Shown piece after piece: positions 53,201 through 63,128 of a stretch of DNA of 64,000 nt; position 1 is the first letter of the stretch, and each line of letters begins with the position of its first letter. A model generated the notes under the pieces. It made no database searches, had not been told where the DNA came from, and was given only the letters and a program-made list of their open reading frames with translations. The translations under genes were made by a program, and so were the position numbers. Source of the DNA: Amoebidium appalachense (Eukaryota; Ichthyosporea); assembly GCA_963693365.1 (NCBI GenBank), contig CAVNZM010000016.1:1-64000 (forward strand), read 5' to 3'.

Positions 53201-53649
53201 GGGATGGAGGGCACGTAGAGTACATCCGTCAGCTGATGCACCGCAGTAACGCCGTCGATGGTGCTGGAAAAGAACACGTCGCCCACCCCAAGCACTGCAC
53301 ATGCACCCTTGTCGGCTACTTGGACCGTGGAGTAAGGCGCCGCACGCATGTTGACGAACACATCGGGCCGGGGGCACACATGGTCAGTGGCTCCAGAGTC
53401 GAGGAGCACCTTGTTGGTGCCACAGTCGTTGCTAGACATGAGGAAAGCCCGGGGAGCGGCAGCCCCCCCCTTGCACTGTGCCGTAGTGTGGGTAGTAGAG
53501 GCAGGGTGGTTGATGCAGGACCCAGGCGGGAGGGGACCACCCTTAGGTTTGCGGCCGTTGGCACGGTTGCCCCCCCTTGCACATGGCGGTAGTGTGACTG
53601 GTAGACAGTGGGTGGTTGACGCAGGAACCCTTGGGGTAGGTGCTGGCAC
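50227..53649 (-). CDS. Copia Pol: protease, integrase, RT, RNase H
   Basis: About 1,140 residues in the Copia order. It begins in the overlap with Gag and carries a second CINHPASTTHTTAQC motif. Protease: KVLLDSGATDHVCP. Integrase: the HHCC finger (HYRLGHAGIDAV ... CEPCALGKAH) and catalytic HSDISGPFPPA, FQSDGGGEYMG, SPQQNGTAERLNRT. RT: GWVFTVKQDNVGN, ARLVARGNYQQPGQDY, HIDVNTAFLNGTVNE, LHKALYGLKQAPRQWYEAL and catalytic LAAYVDDFTVTAA. RNase H: YSDSDYAEDRDTRRSTTGY, THSSTEAEFVAMSAATNEAL, DVRYCSVKEHHL and ADMFTKALS. There is no internal stop, so this copy looks coding-competent. Confidence 0.95.
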   Translation of the reverse strand: MPAPTPRVPASTTHCLPVTLPPCARGGNRANGRKPKGGPLPPGSCINHPASTTHTTAQCKGGAAAPRAFLMSSNDCGTNKVLLDSGATDHVCPRPDVFVNMRAAPYSTVQVADKGACAVLGVGDVFFSSTIDGVTAVHQLTDVLYVPSIPDTLISVFTASTNGVLPRFDTRGGVKLCYGDQILATGSAVGTKLYHMAVSLLRADTTPDTQTTTAPRIFKVTADLNTWHYRLGHAGIDAVRSVIKSAGLLVGGGAKSPGVCEPCALGKAHRVAFSESTSQAPRVLAKVHSDISGPFPPAIGGAQYLATFHDDFTGHTTAVPLVKKSDTLAAYVTYHKAAVTQHGVPMQVFQSDGGGEYMGTAFGDYNREHGIRHQITTTGSPQQNGTAERLNRTLLDMVRALLQQSGLPVGFWAEAAVTAAFIRNMLPSRATGSQSSPALLWTGIPPDYSRLRVWGSPCYVHQQDTPKLAPRAVKGIFVGYPPNIKGYKVWIPAAHKMTVSRDVQFDEAAILHPLRYVPSDWSTAPAIHHFLESSDSSNQPANHIVRNDQQSDSSRLSANGTAPSDQLDIPILPEPAHRLPRTTRSGAVYNDQRRGPTANVAAATAPLASQATAPASTPIKASTIVVPKTVRAALKSPQRLKWEEAAHRELKALEDNGTFTLVPRPEDGSTVIPVGWVFTVKQDNVGNVTAFKARLVARGNYQQPGQDYFVTESPVAALATIRLVLATSVAQGLPLRHIDVNTAFLNGTVNETIYIEQPPGFVNPSAPHAVGLLHKALYGLKQAPRQWYEALRDHLLDQGFIVSAADPCLFIKNAGTPRFIALAAYVDDFTVTAATDALIDDFFTKLDARFSAKDLGRPTLLIGHTLTWLEDGSLRLGHRQHIIDLAARFRLTHMSGTKTPIVPGQASESNKTPAYSKKEDYASLVGALLWIARTTRPDISQALGVLTRHIHAPTVTHWTMATRVVSYLLATIDLGIVYRPGPPNLVGYSDSDYAEDRDTRRSTTGYVFFINSSPVSWVSRLQSITTHSSTEAEFVAMSAATNEALWLNYVMDDLGLNPINEPTPVPIHGDNESARALLDTLGVKPKTKHIDVRYCSVKEHHLLGNITVVPVASADNKADMFTKALSASFFTKAVGMLNMC

Positions 53650-54526
53650 GGTTGTTGCCAGAGTTGCTGTGTTGGCCGTTGCCGTTGGGGCACTGAGACT
53701 TGATGTGGCCTGGTTTGCCGCAGCCGTGGCAGATGACAGGTTGAGGAGCCCGTGTGGTGAAGGCGGCCGGCCCGGAGCTGGTAGTCACACGTGCACGTGG
53801 GTGGCTGGTCTCATATGCCCGTAGCTGTTGGAGGAGGCCCATTACGGTAGGCTTGGGTGTCATCTTGTAGGCAATGACAGGCATTTCGTAGTAAGGCACC
53901 TTGCCGAGGTCGTTGGTGAGCTTGGTCAGCACTTGAGCATCACCAATTTGTGTGCCGTAATCGGCCAGGCGCCGCACGTAGCCGCGGAGCTTCATGGCGT
54001 ATTTCGTCGCGGTGTCCGTAGGTTCAGGCGTAGAATTCATGTACAGCCCGATAAGGTCGTACTGATTGGCCTCAGATTGCTCCAGGTAGTGGGCAGATAG
54101 GGCCGACCATATCTCCGCAGGTGTGGTGGTGCGTGTTAACCCTAGGATACAACGCACGTCAACCGAGAGTGCTTGCCACAGGTAGGAACGGGCAGTGTCG
54201 ACCTGTTCACGGGTAGCCGGGTGCTCCGTACTGGGCGCGATGGTGTGGAGAAGACCAGCACCAGAAAGCTGGACATACATGGTTTCGGCCCATGTGTGGT
54301 AGTCCGTGCCTGAATCATTATCAATGCCAGTGAAGAGAGGGATGTCGACCTTGAACTTGATGGAATCATTACGTGAGGGGCCCATAACCCTGTTGGACAT
54401 TGTGTTCATAGAAGCTAGTTCTAGTGCACGTTGTTCCTTCTGTAAGTCAGAAATGATTGCATCTTGTGAGGCCAACCTCTGCTCCAGTAGTTGGACTAGT
54501 TGCTGCAACTGTAAGTTGTCAGACAT
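53543..54526 (-). CDS. Copia Gag
   Basis: 328 residues. It starts MSDNLQLQQLVQLLEQRLAS, a coiled coil encoded inside the LTR, then crosses the LTR end and the primer site (SNRVMGPSRN). The UBN2-like Copia gag region follows (WAETMYVQLSGAGLLHTI, ARSYLWQALSVDV, IWSALSAHYLEQSEANQ), then one zinc knuckle, CHGCGKPGHIKSQC. The end carries a CVNHPLSTSHTTAMC motif. Pol overlaps the last ~35 codons in another frame, so Pol is presumably made by frameshifting. The ATG at 54526 is the first in the frame and is conserved in all four LTR copies. Confidence 0.93.
   Translation of the reverse strand: MSDNLQLQQLVQLLEQRLASQDAIISDLQKEQRALELASMNTMSNRVMGPSRNDSIKFKVDIPLFTGIDNDSGTDYHTWAETMYVQLSGAGLLHTIAPSTEHPATREQVDTARSYLWQALSVDVRCILGLTRTTTPAEIWSALSAHYLEQSEANQYDLIGLYMNSTPEPTDTATKYAMKLRGYVRRLADYGTQIGDAQVLTKLTNDLGKVPYYEMPVIAYKMTPKPTVMGLLQQLRAYETSHPRARVTTSSGPAAFTTRAPQPVICHGCGKPGHIKSQCPNGNGQHSNSGNNRASTYPKGSCVNHPLSTSHTTAMCKGGQPCQRPQT
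54378..54390 (-). promoter_or_regulatory. Copia primer-binding site, tRNA-iMet anticodon arm
   Basis: Directly after the 5' LTR the minus strand reads GGGTTATGGGCCC, the exact complement of GGGCCCATAACCC, the anticodon stem-loop of eukaryotic initiator tRNA-Met. Drosophila copia and yeast Ty5 also prime from this internal half-tRNA. Here the site is translated as part of Gag (RVMGP). Confidence 0.9.
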
Positions 54527-55155
54527 AGTGTCGTGTATGATGGGTAACTAGTCTATGTGTTTTGTGCACTGAAAACGACAGTAGAAAAGTGTAAATCAAA
54601 CGTTCTGCTTCCCATGTTTGTGACATGGGAGGCACTGCTTTATATAGTCGTTGGCCACCTCATGGTGGCCTCGTGTGCACCCTGGTGGTGGGCCATGTAC
54701 AGCATGGCCGAAAAGAGAGCACAATGAAAACAAGTCGTTAAAGATATAAAAGTTAACTGTGCACGTTGAGTGGCTAGTTAACTTGCACTAAAGCACACAA
54801 ATAAACGTGTTTAACACACCAATTGCAGTTAAACGTAAATCTTGCTTCACACAACTAAAAATATTCTGAGAATATCCGGGAATAAAGCACACTACCACTC
54901 TAAGAATAGAATCCTGTGGCAAATATAGCCATGACATCATCTGAACCGGGAATATTAATTAATGAGCACAATTAGCACGTTGCTAGTGAAGCTCGTCATT
55001 GGTACAGTTTCGGCTCAAACATATAACTACCATATATGAATATGACCGTAAACAAAAGCTCTATGCACTCGAGTGAGTGTTGAAACAATTATTCAATTGC
55101 TCAGAAACTTTCTCTAACAGACATTGCTAGCCGGGAGTACCAGTGTACTCCAACA
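54391..55155 (-). repeat. Copia 5' LTR
   Basis: 765 bp. It contains a TATATAAAG box (minus strand, near 54638), the CCCATGT...ACATGGG hairpin, and unusually the gag start codon and its first ~45 codons. Confidence 0.96.
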
Positions 55156-57477
55156 ACCAGACCATATATCGAGAGCGTTACAGGCCCAGGTTTACAACAG
55201 TTGTTAGATAGAAAGGAGGCAACTTCTGCTTCAAGGAAATTTGCCAGGGGTTTAAGCGCTCTAGTTCTCTCTTTCTTGATCCAAGCGGCGAGAAGGGGTA
55301 AACGGTTTAAAACCATATTCACATGCCGGGAAGACAAAAGTGCGAATAAATGTAAGTCTAATAGAAGGATGGAGGGGTGTGTCTTTAAAAATATTAGCCG
55401 AGAAGAAAGCTAACCGCTTACGAGCCAACTCTACCCTCTTTTCGACCATATGGGGAAACATAACACCAACAGAATCAACCGGAACACCAAGATATTTGTA
55501 TTCTGGAACTATAGGTACAGGTTTAGATGATAATGTAAATGTGTGTAAATTGTTAGCTATATCAGGTACAAGAACACCACATTTGTCTATGTTAAGGATC
55601 ATAAGGTTTGCCTTGCACCACTCTGACACTACATCGAACAATCTTTGCAGGCGTCTAGGGGTACGGGCAAGGAGGGACAGATCATCAGCATAGAGAAGTG
55701 CAGGCGGAAAGTTATTAATAGGGTCATCGTTTTCGGCGTAAATCTTGACAGCCAAATCATCTATAAATAGGTTAAACAAAAAGGGGCTAAGCAATGAACC
55801 CTGCAAGAGACCTCTAGTACGAGCAAAACCATATGAAAGATGCCCATTAACCACAGCTCTACCATAGGTTTGAGACAAGAGTGCTTCTAACAGAACACCA
55901 ATGCAGTGTGGTACACCCCGTGCAGCAAGCTTTTCCCATAGGAGACCAGGGGAGACAGAATCGTAAGCAGTTTTCCAATCAATAAAGCCAACATATTGTG
56001 CACCAACTTGCATAGAATCGTGCAGTGCCATTATTTGAACATAACATGAATTGTTTTTACGAAAAGCGGATTGGCATGGGTGTATGTGAAGAATAGATTG
56101 AAACCTAGGGTGATGTGCAAATAACCTAAGTAAGCAAGCTTCAAAGAATCTACGAACAACCTGGGTTAGTGTAATGGGGCGAAAGGATGATATGGGGCCC
56201 TCAGAGTCCTTCTTAACTATGGGGATCACTAAGGTATCTAACCAAGATGACGGGACATGTCCACATTTAACACACCAAGAAAAGAGAGAGCTTAACATGA
56301 TAGTAAGATCAGGTTTAATAGCACGATCACTTTCCTTTTGTGGGTAGGAGGGAACAAGGATTTTAAGAAACCCAGCAGGGAGTCCATCAGGTCCACAAGA
56401 CTTACTAGAGCTATAACTAGATATCACAGACCATATGGCATCGGGACTGAAAAAGGGGAGGATCGATTCTATGGGGATAGATGGGTCTACAGGCCACACA
56501 ATAGGTTTCTGAGCGGGGGTCCTATCTTTAAACAGTTCCGAGAAATACTTATCAGAGTCTATGAGGGGGTCTCCAGTGGTATCACCAATAATACGAGCAG
56601 GGGGGCCAAATCGATTCATACTAGCAAGCCGGCGCAAGCTTTCCTTTTGAGACAGGGGTTCACCTAGTCTAGCGGGAGTGGTGTTTGGTAACAAGAGAGC
56701 ATCGGGATATTCCTTCCTACCACCGCCAGCATAATCACCGAGATCTATCAAATCATCAACAATAAAGTTAGTGCATGTATCTAGTACGAGATGTGAATCT
56801 GGCCTGGCTTGTGCAGATTCTAATAGGCGCATATATATAGGGTGTTTCGTAGCATAGCATACACATACATCAACTCTACCCCACTGTGACTTAAGCTGGG
56901 ATAGACGGAGGCGAAAGGTGGGAGGGGGAGGGGGGAGCAGATCAAGGGAGATCTTAGGTAGGAAAAGGATAGGAGAGTGGTCAGATGACCTAGAGAGCTT
57001 AGGAGGGAGAGAGAGTTTTGACATGGTTGATGGCCAAAAGGCCACTCCCCAGTCGGTGTTGTGGGCATGGGATATTTGAGGGAACCGCAAAGTGTGACTT
57101 TGGACATACCTTGCTAAAGGGATAGCACGCTCCGGGGGCTTAGATGGGTACCCGACACTCACTTGCAGTGTGTCTGTGTGGTGGAGTCGCGTGTTAAAAT
57201 CACCTAAAATAACAGTGGACATTGGTAACTGTGACAACTCGTGAGTCAATTCGACAACCGACATAGATGGTGGGTAATATACAAAAGTAAAAACATTAGA
57301 AAGAAACTCTATAGAAACCGAGAATTCCGTTTTTGCTACCGGTTTGCACTTCACTCTCACGTGTGGTGCGGCAAGTACAATAATGCCTCGGTTTTTCGCG
57401 TAACCGGGGTGTGTGGATGTGTCGACCAATGTAGAGTTGAATTTGTGGTGGTTTTTAAACTGTGTTTCGCAAATCAC
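55156..57477 (-). CDS. LINE ORF2 5' part (interrupted)
   Basis: The frame from VICETQFKNHHKFNS at the right to PLLAAWIKKERTRAL and NCCKPGPVTLSIYGLV at the left follows ORF2 of copy 1, including LGDFNTRLHH, SSDHSPILF and LLYADDLSLLAR. An internal frame break is near 55310, where GFKPFTPSRR replaces GLPLLAAW (TTTAAAACC versus TTTACCCC). The first ~40 codons are missing. It is therefore defective even apart from the Copia insertion. Confidence 0.92.
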
Positions 57478-57488
57478 TGTAAACGTGT

Positions 57489-57608
57489 AGGTATCTGAGT
57501 ATATAAATGATGTCTATATGGATATCTCTCTATCTATTCACCCCCCCCCCCCCCCCGGTTCCCCACTTCCCCCCCCCCCCCCCCCTCCCCCCCCCCCCCC
57601 CCCCCCCC
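57489..57608. repeat. C tracts at the edge of the inserted segment
   Basis: Two long C runs separated by GGTTCCCCACTT, directly right of the LINE breakpoint. A stem-loop, CATGCTCC-CC-AGGAGCATG, follows near 57669-57687. Confidence 0.9.
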
Positions 57609-57815
57609 GTTGGGATGGTGACACATGTTCTATGACGGCTGCACACTTAAGGTTTTTCTTTAATTAATCATGCTCCCCAGGAGCATGTGACACAAACGCT
57701 GTTATCCAACTTCCAAACTTCTACATTTTCTATCGTATCAACATGCGCATTTATAACTTCTACAAGAATAATTGCTTGTTTAGTTGATTACTAACCATAA
57801 TACAATGACAACTAC

Positions 57816-57978
57816 TTAGTCTAGTACTCCAATCTTTGCTCGTCGCCTTATTCCCCGCAGACTCTCTTGTGGCACTGATTCTTGTTCCTCGCTGTGGCTG
57901 TGGCTGCTGACGTCCTCAGGGTCGTTACTGGGTGGTGGGTCAATCACATGGCACTCCGTCAACACGCATGTCCTCGAG
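57816..57978 (-). CDS. terminal exon candidate, Ser/Glu-rich
   Basis: On the minus strand a CTAAC branch-like site is followed by a ~37-nt C tract, then ACGCGGGAGCAG as acceptor. The exon reads SRTCVLTECHVIDPPPSNDP, then EDVSSHSHSEEQESVPQES, then LRGIRRRAKIGVLD and a TAA at 57816. It is a short acidic then basic C-terminus of an unrecognised protein. The C tract appears to act as the polypyrimidine tract. Confidence 0.5.
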
Positions 57979-57990
57979 CTGCTCCCGCGT

Positions 57991-58024
<34 letters not shown>

Positions 58025-58447
58025 GTACATGTCATTCCCTCCCCTCGTGCAATTTGTAATAGGATATGGTTGCTGGAAGCCTCGACGTAACCCTTTACAA
58101 GTATAACGACTACTAAGGGATACATTGAGAACCAAAATACATTATTGTGCATACACACCCGGGCCCACTCACACCTACATGTGCGCACATACAGAGAGAT
58201 GGGGGGGAATGGAGAGGTGGGAGAACAGGAGTTTGGGGGGGGGGGGGGGGGGGGGGATGGTGATCAACGACATATATACACAATGTTTATACATATATAT
58301 AGCACACACACACACACACTGATGCACACTACACCCACACACACAGAACACGATGCACCAAAGTAACCAAGTGAGTGGGAAGAGAGATCAGCAAACAGCA
58401 AATTAGTTTATGATAGAACTTAAGGCAAGGTGGATGGGAAGCTGTGT

Positions 58448-58486
<39 letters not shown>

Positions 58487-60001
58487 TTTCTTTTTTTTTT
58501 TTTTGGAGGGGGGGGGGGGGTACCAGTGACGTGGAATTGTTATGTCGGAATGTCGAGGTTGGCAGTCATGTACCAGCACCGAACAATCTTGCGGTCAGCC
58601 ATGTGCGCTGCTGCTGCTTGCTAGAAGACTCACCCGAGTGCACCATCTCCCACCTGCACGGGGGAAAGTGAAGCGTGACCAGTGAGAAGGAGGAAAAGTG
58701 AGAGGCAGTTTGAAACAGGAAATAAGGGGAATAACCTTGTCCATTATGTTATAGCTGAAAAGTTTGTTTTTTTTTTTTGGGCGGGGGGGGGGGGGGGGGG
58801 GGGGGGGACAAAACGCCCATGAGGTTTAACACGAAAACAATCAAAAGGACAGAATCTTACATTGTCATACCTACAGCAGCACTCTAAACTTTCGATGCAA
58901 GCAAGTGGTTACCGACTAACCTCGTATGTGTCAGTGGGGTACGTTGCGTGCAACGTGTAGGAGTGGGCGCTAACAGACCTTATCACACAGGTAAAAAGTC
59001 AAACGTGCACATGTCATGATAGATGGGTGCCCCACTACACATGCTGGGCAATAAGGACGGCACACATTTGTTAAAACAATGAAACAAAGGAGGGCATAAC
59101 CTTCCAACAATGGTTGCCGAGAAGTTTTGTATGCACCAGCCCTTATGAACTAAGAGACTTGTAGAAACTGCCGAAAACATGGCTTGGCACACAATGATGC
59201 AGAATGCGCGCTTTTTGCCCTGTGTTTACCTGCACAAAACTAAAAGTGCTGACAGGCTGACCTACAGAAGAGCTCAACCACTATACCATAAACGATAAGT
59301 GCAAGGTCCCTTAGGGCTCTTTATTGCAAGAACGTTTTCACAAAAAGCGGCATTGCCAAGAACCAACATCAAAAGGTGCCAGCCCAAGCTGGGCATAACC
59401 CAGGCAGTAAAAACCTACCTCCTTGCTGCTCGGTTTAGAAGCTGTCATTCTAAAAGCAAGCGGCCGTTAGCCTCTGTCAGAGAGGATGGTGCCTCTGTCA
59501 GAGAGGATGGTGCCCTGCATGTGAAAGAGGAGAGCAAAGGTGAAAATAACTCTTGAAAGTATCATCCTGTTATGCAGATGTGAGCACAGAGGGCACAAAA
59601 AAGCTGCAGTGTGACAGAAAGTAAAACTGCGACAGCATGCACCAGTTGCGGCAGGAAAGACCAAGAAGAAAGGAGGGCTACAGCAAGGAAGAAAAGCAAG
59701 AATAGAACGTTGCACAGAAGCCCAGTCCTTCAGCAAACAGGTAGACGCAACAGTCGCATAAGCATCTGTACTAACCTGCACAGCCTGTAGCTCTGAAAAC
59801 ATCGTCTAGTTAGCTTACAAGCCACGGGTGCAATTGAAAGGAGTTACAGCTCAGACTTCTTGAACAGCGGAAGTGCAAGTGAAAACTGACCTCCGAAGGG
59901 TGGGAAAAAAACTGTCATAACGGACAATCATTAATGATTGGAGAAGACCAATCAAGAAACAGGAGCATAATCGGTCCAAATTATCCATAATGTGACTAAT
60001 G

Positions 60002-60002
<1 letters not shown>
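57979..60002. other. no firm gene; simple repeats
   Basis: G tracts are near 57990-58020, 58233-58257, 58507-58520 and 58782-58807. (GT)n is at 58443-58480 and (CA)n near 58303-58320. The frames I examined at 58519-58624 all contain stops. 59299-59556 and 59467-59802 are open on opposite strands without domains. Confidence 0.5.
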
Positions 60003-60003
<1 letters not shown>

Positions 60004-60047
<44 letters not shown>

Positions 60048-60242
60048 GGGGAACCCCAACTAATTGATTTCTCCTTGTAGTCTTTATGGTGTCTCGTAGA
60101 GAAAGTAAACCCTGATATATAGTCACCACCCGACATCTATGTACGTGATCATGATATACCGCTGAGGGGATATTCCGAGCAAACCCCCCCCCCCATACCT
60201 GAGACTGGTTCTCTTTGCCTCGAGTAAACAGCGTAAACCCCC
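60004..60242 (+). mobile_element. LINE 3'-end fragment
   Basis: Starts in the A tract and carries CGGGGAACCCC through GCGTAAACCCC of the LINE tail. It is flanked by CTAATGAA at 59996-60003 and 60243-60250, a target duplication, so it is a genuine but extremely 5'-truncated insertion. Confidence 0.92.
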
Positions 60243-60883
60243 CTAATGAATACCAATCACACACCCGAACAAAAATCGGTTCAATCTGATTATCATTAAT
60301 CAGATTACAAAACACCAATCACGCAGCAGGACAAGCATGGTGGTTCGAATCCGATGAGTAAAGCCGATAATCCCTCCATGCGTTCTACATACATCAAAGC
60401 TGTAATATATTTATATTATAGAATATAGATATATAAACATATATAAATATATATCATAAATTATATTTATATATATTTATATATATGAATACACATATAA
60501 TTTAAATACATATATCATGATATCTGTGCACACGGTGCGGCTGGCGGACGATGATCCGGATATCCCTGGTATTCGATATCAAGTATATATTGTTAGTGCG
60601 CGCATGCATGCACTGTACCGTAAACGGTACGCCCGCACCGTGCAGCTGCAGTACATGCATATGCACTCAGGTTGTTCCCCCGGCCATGGCCAGCCCCCCC
60701 CCACCCCCCCCCCCCCTCCATTTTTATATTAATTAAAACAATGTGCACGTGCATGCTTCACCGACTGGCCGGCGCGCGCCATGGCATGTGTACGTATACG
60801 CTAGTACTAATTAGCACTGTGCACATATATTATCATAAAGAAGCAAGGATATTCATTTACGTGCATACAGCACATCCATACAT

Positions 60884-60919
<36 letters not shown>

Positions 60920-61284
60920 TATGATGCACGTATGCGTTCCCGCACTGTCAACGACACACACACATCGTCGACATATGCATGCACGCGTACGTCTGCATAT
61001 GATGCGCACGCGCGCACTTTAATACACACACAGAAATTAAAACCCACGCGCACCGTACACGCGTGGCACACTCACATACACGTGTGCACGGACGCACGCG
61101 CACCCCCTACCCCCCCCCCCCCCCCTGGGGCTCCATCCCTCCAGCAGTGTCCACGCAATAAAAAGTGTGTAAACCCCCACCCCCCCCCCCCCCCCCTCCC
61201 CCCCTCCCCCTCCCCCCCCCCCCCCCCCCCCCCCCCCCAAACAAAGCAACACCTCCTCTCCCCTATCCCGACACACACACATAC
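60243..61284. other. AT-rich then CA/C-rich DNA, no gene
   Basis: (TATA)n-like sequence at 60400-60500, GCATGC/GTACAC palindromic words to 61090, (CA)n at 60886-60918, and C tracts near 60697-60718, 61111-61126 and 61180-61238. Confidence 0.6.
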
Positions 61285-61488
61285 CTGCAACATGAACGTA
61301 CGGTTCTTGTTTGTCATACGATATGGTAGCTTGCAGTAATGCTTGTGTGCCCGTTCATAGCCCTCAGCTGTCTCTACAGAACCAAAAAGGCGGGTGTCGT
61401 CGCTGCAATGGTCCCCGGCATGGAATTTGCTTGACTTGAGGTCGTTCTCAGATGAACAATGAAAGCAGTCGTGCGCAGACTTGGCCAT
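61285..61488 (-). CDS. exon with Cys/His-rich peptide
   Basis: 204 bp from an ATG at 61488 to the donor ATGTTGCAG, then GTATGTGTG at 61284. The peptide is MAKSAHDCFHCSSENDLKSS, then HAGDHCSDDTRLFGSVETAE, GYERAHKHYCKLPYRM, and ends NKNRTFMLQ (phase 0). CFHC, HAGDHC and HKHYC could form a zinc site. If the real exon starts at an acceptor instead, GGCCAAG just after the ATG is the only candidate. A long C tract lies immediately upstream. The family is not recognised. Confidence 0.5.
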
Positions 61489-61495
61489 AGTGCGG

Positions 61496-61560
61496 GGGGG
61501 GGGGGGGGGGGGGGGGGGGGAGGGGGGCGGGGAGCCCCAGGGGGGGGGAGGGGGGGGTAA
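61496..61560. repeat. G tracts
   Basis: Two G-rich runs upstream (minus sense) of the exon at 61285-61488. Confidence 0.9.
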
Positions 61561-61827
61561 GGGGTTGGTGTCAACCGTGGCACTGGATATCCATTTGAGC
61601 ATACTCTATACGGGTAATTGTTCCTAAAACCATATGCATTGTAGCTCTAATTGTACATTAGGATGATTGATCTCCTTTGTATATCCTAACGGTTATGTAG
61701 TGTATGTACGTTGGACATGTAAGGATATTTATATAGATATCACGCGTGATCACCATTGGCCATCGAATCTATGTCCATTGGATTCTGTGTTCCTGCAGCT
61801 GGCAATGTGCGTGCCTCTCGCGCGCGC

Positions 61828-63120
<1,293 letters not shown>

Positions 63121-63128
<8 letters not shown>

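Larger units (their letters stand above)
49277..55155 (-). mobile_element. complete Copia (Ty1-type) retrotransposon
   Basis: 5,879 bp with two 765-bp LTRs (54391-55155 as 5', 49277-50041 as 3') bounded by TGTTGGA ... TCCAACA. It has a perfect 5-bp target duplication ACCAG (49272-49276 and 55156-55160). The parts of the LTRs I compared were identical, so insertion is recent. Gag and Pol are open. It is the likely source family of the solo LTR at 6083/32468 and the fragment at 5056-6077. Confidence 0.97.
48169..57488 (-). mobile_element. LINE copy 2, split by Copia
   Basis: The 3' tail and end of ORF2 lie at 48169-49276 and the rest of ORF2 at 55156-57488. The Copia element sits between them with the duplication ACCAG, exactly where the intact LINE reads GGGACCAGACCATAT. 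The 3' end is GCGTAAACCCC at 48169. The 5' side stops at 57488, within the endonuclease domain, without a matching target duplication. It is almost identical to copy 1 at 11391. Confidence 0.95.

Noticed and set aside
58519-58624. Exon starting MADRKIVRCW between an AGCAG acceptor and GTACCCC
   Set aside because: All three minus frames contain stops before the donor.
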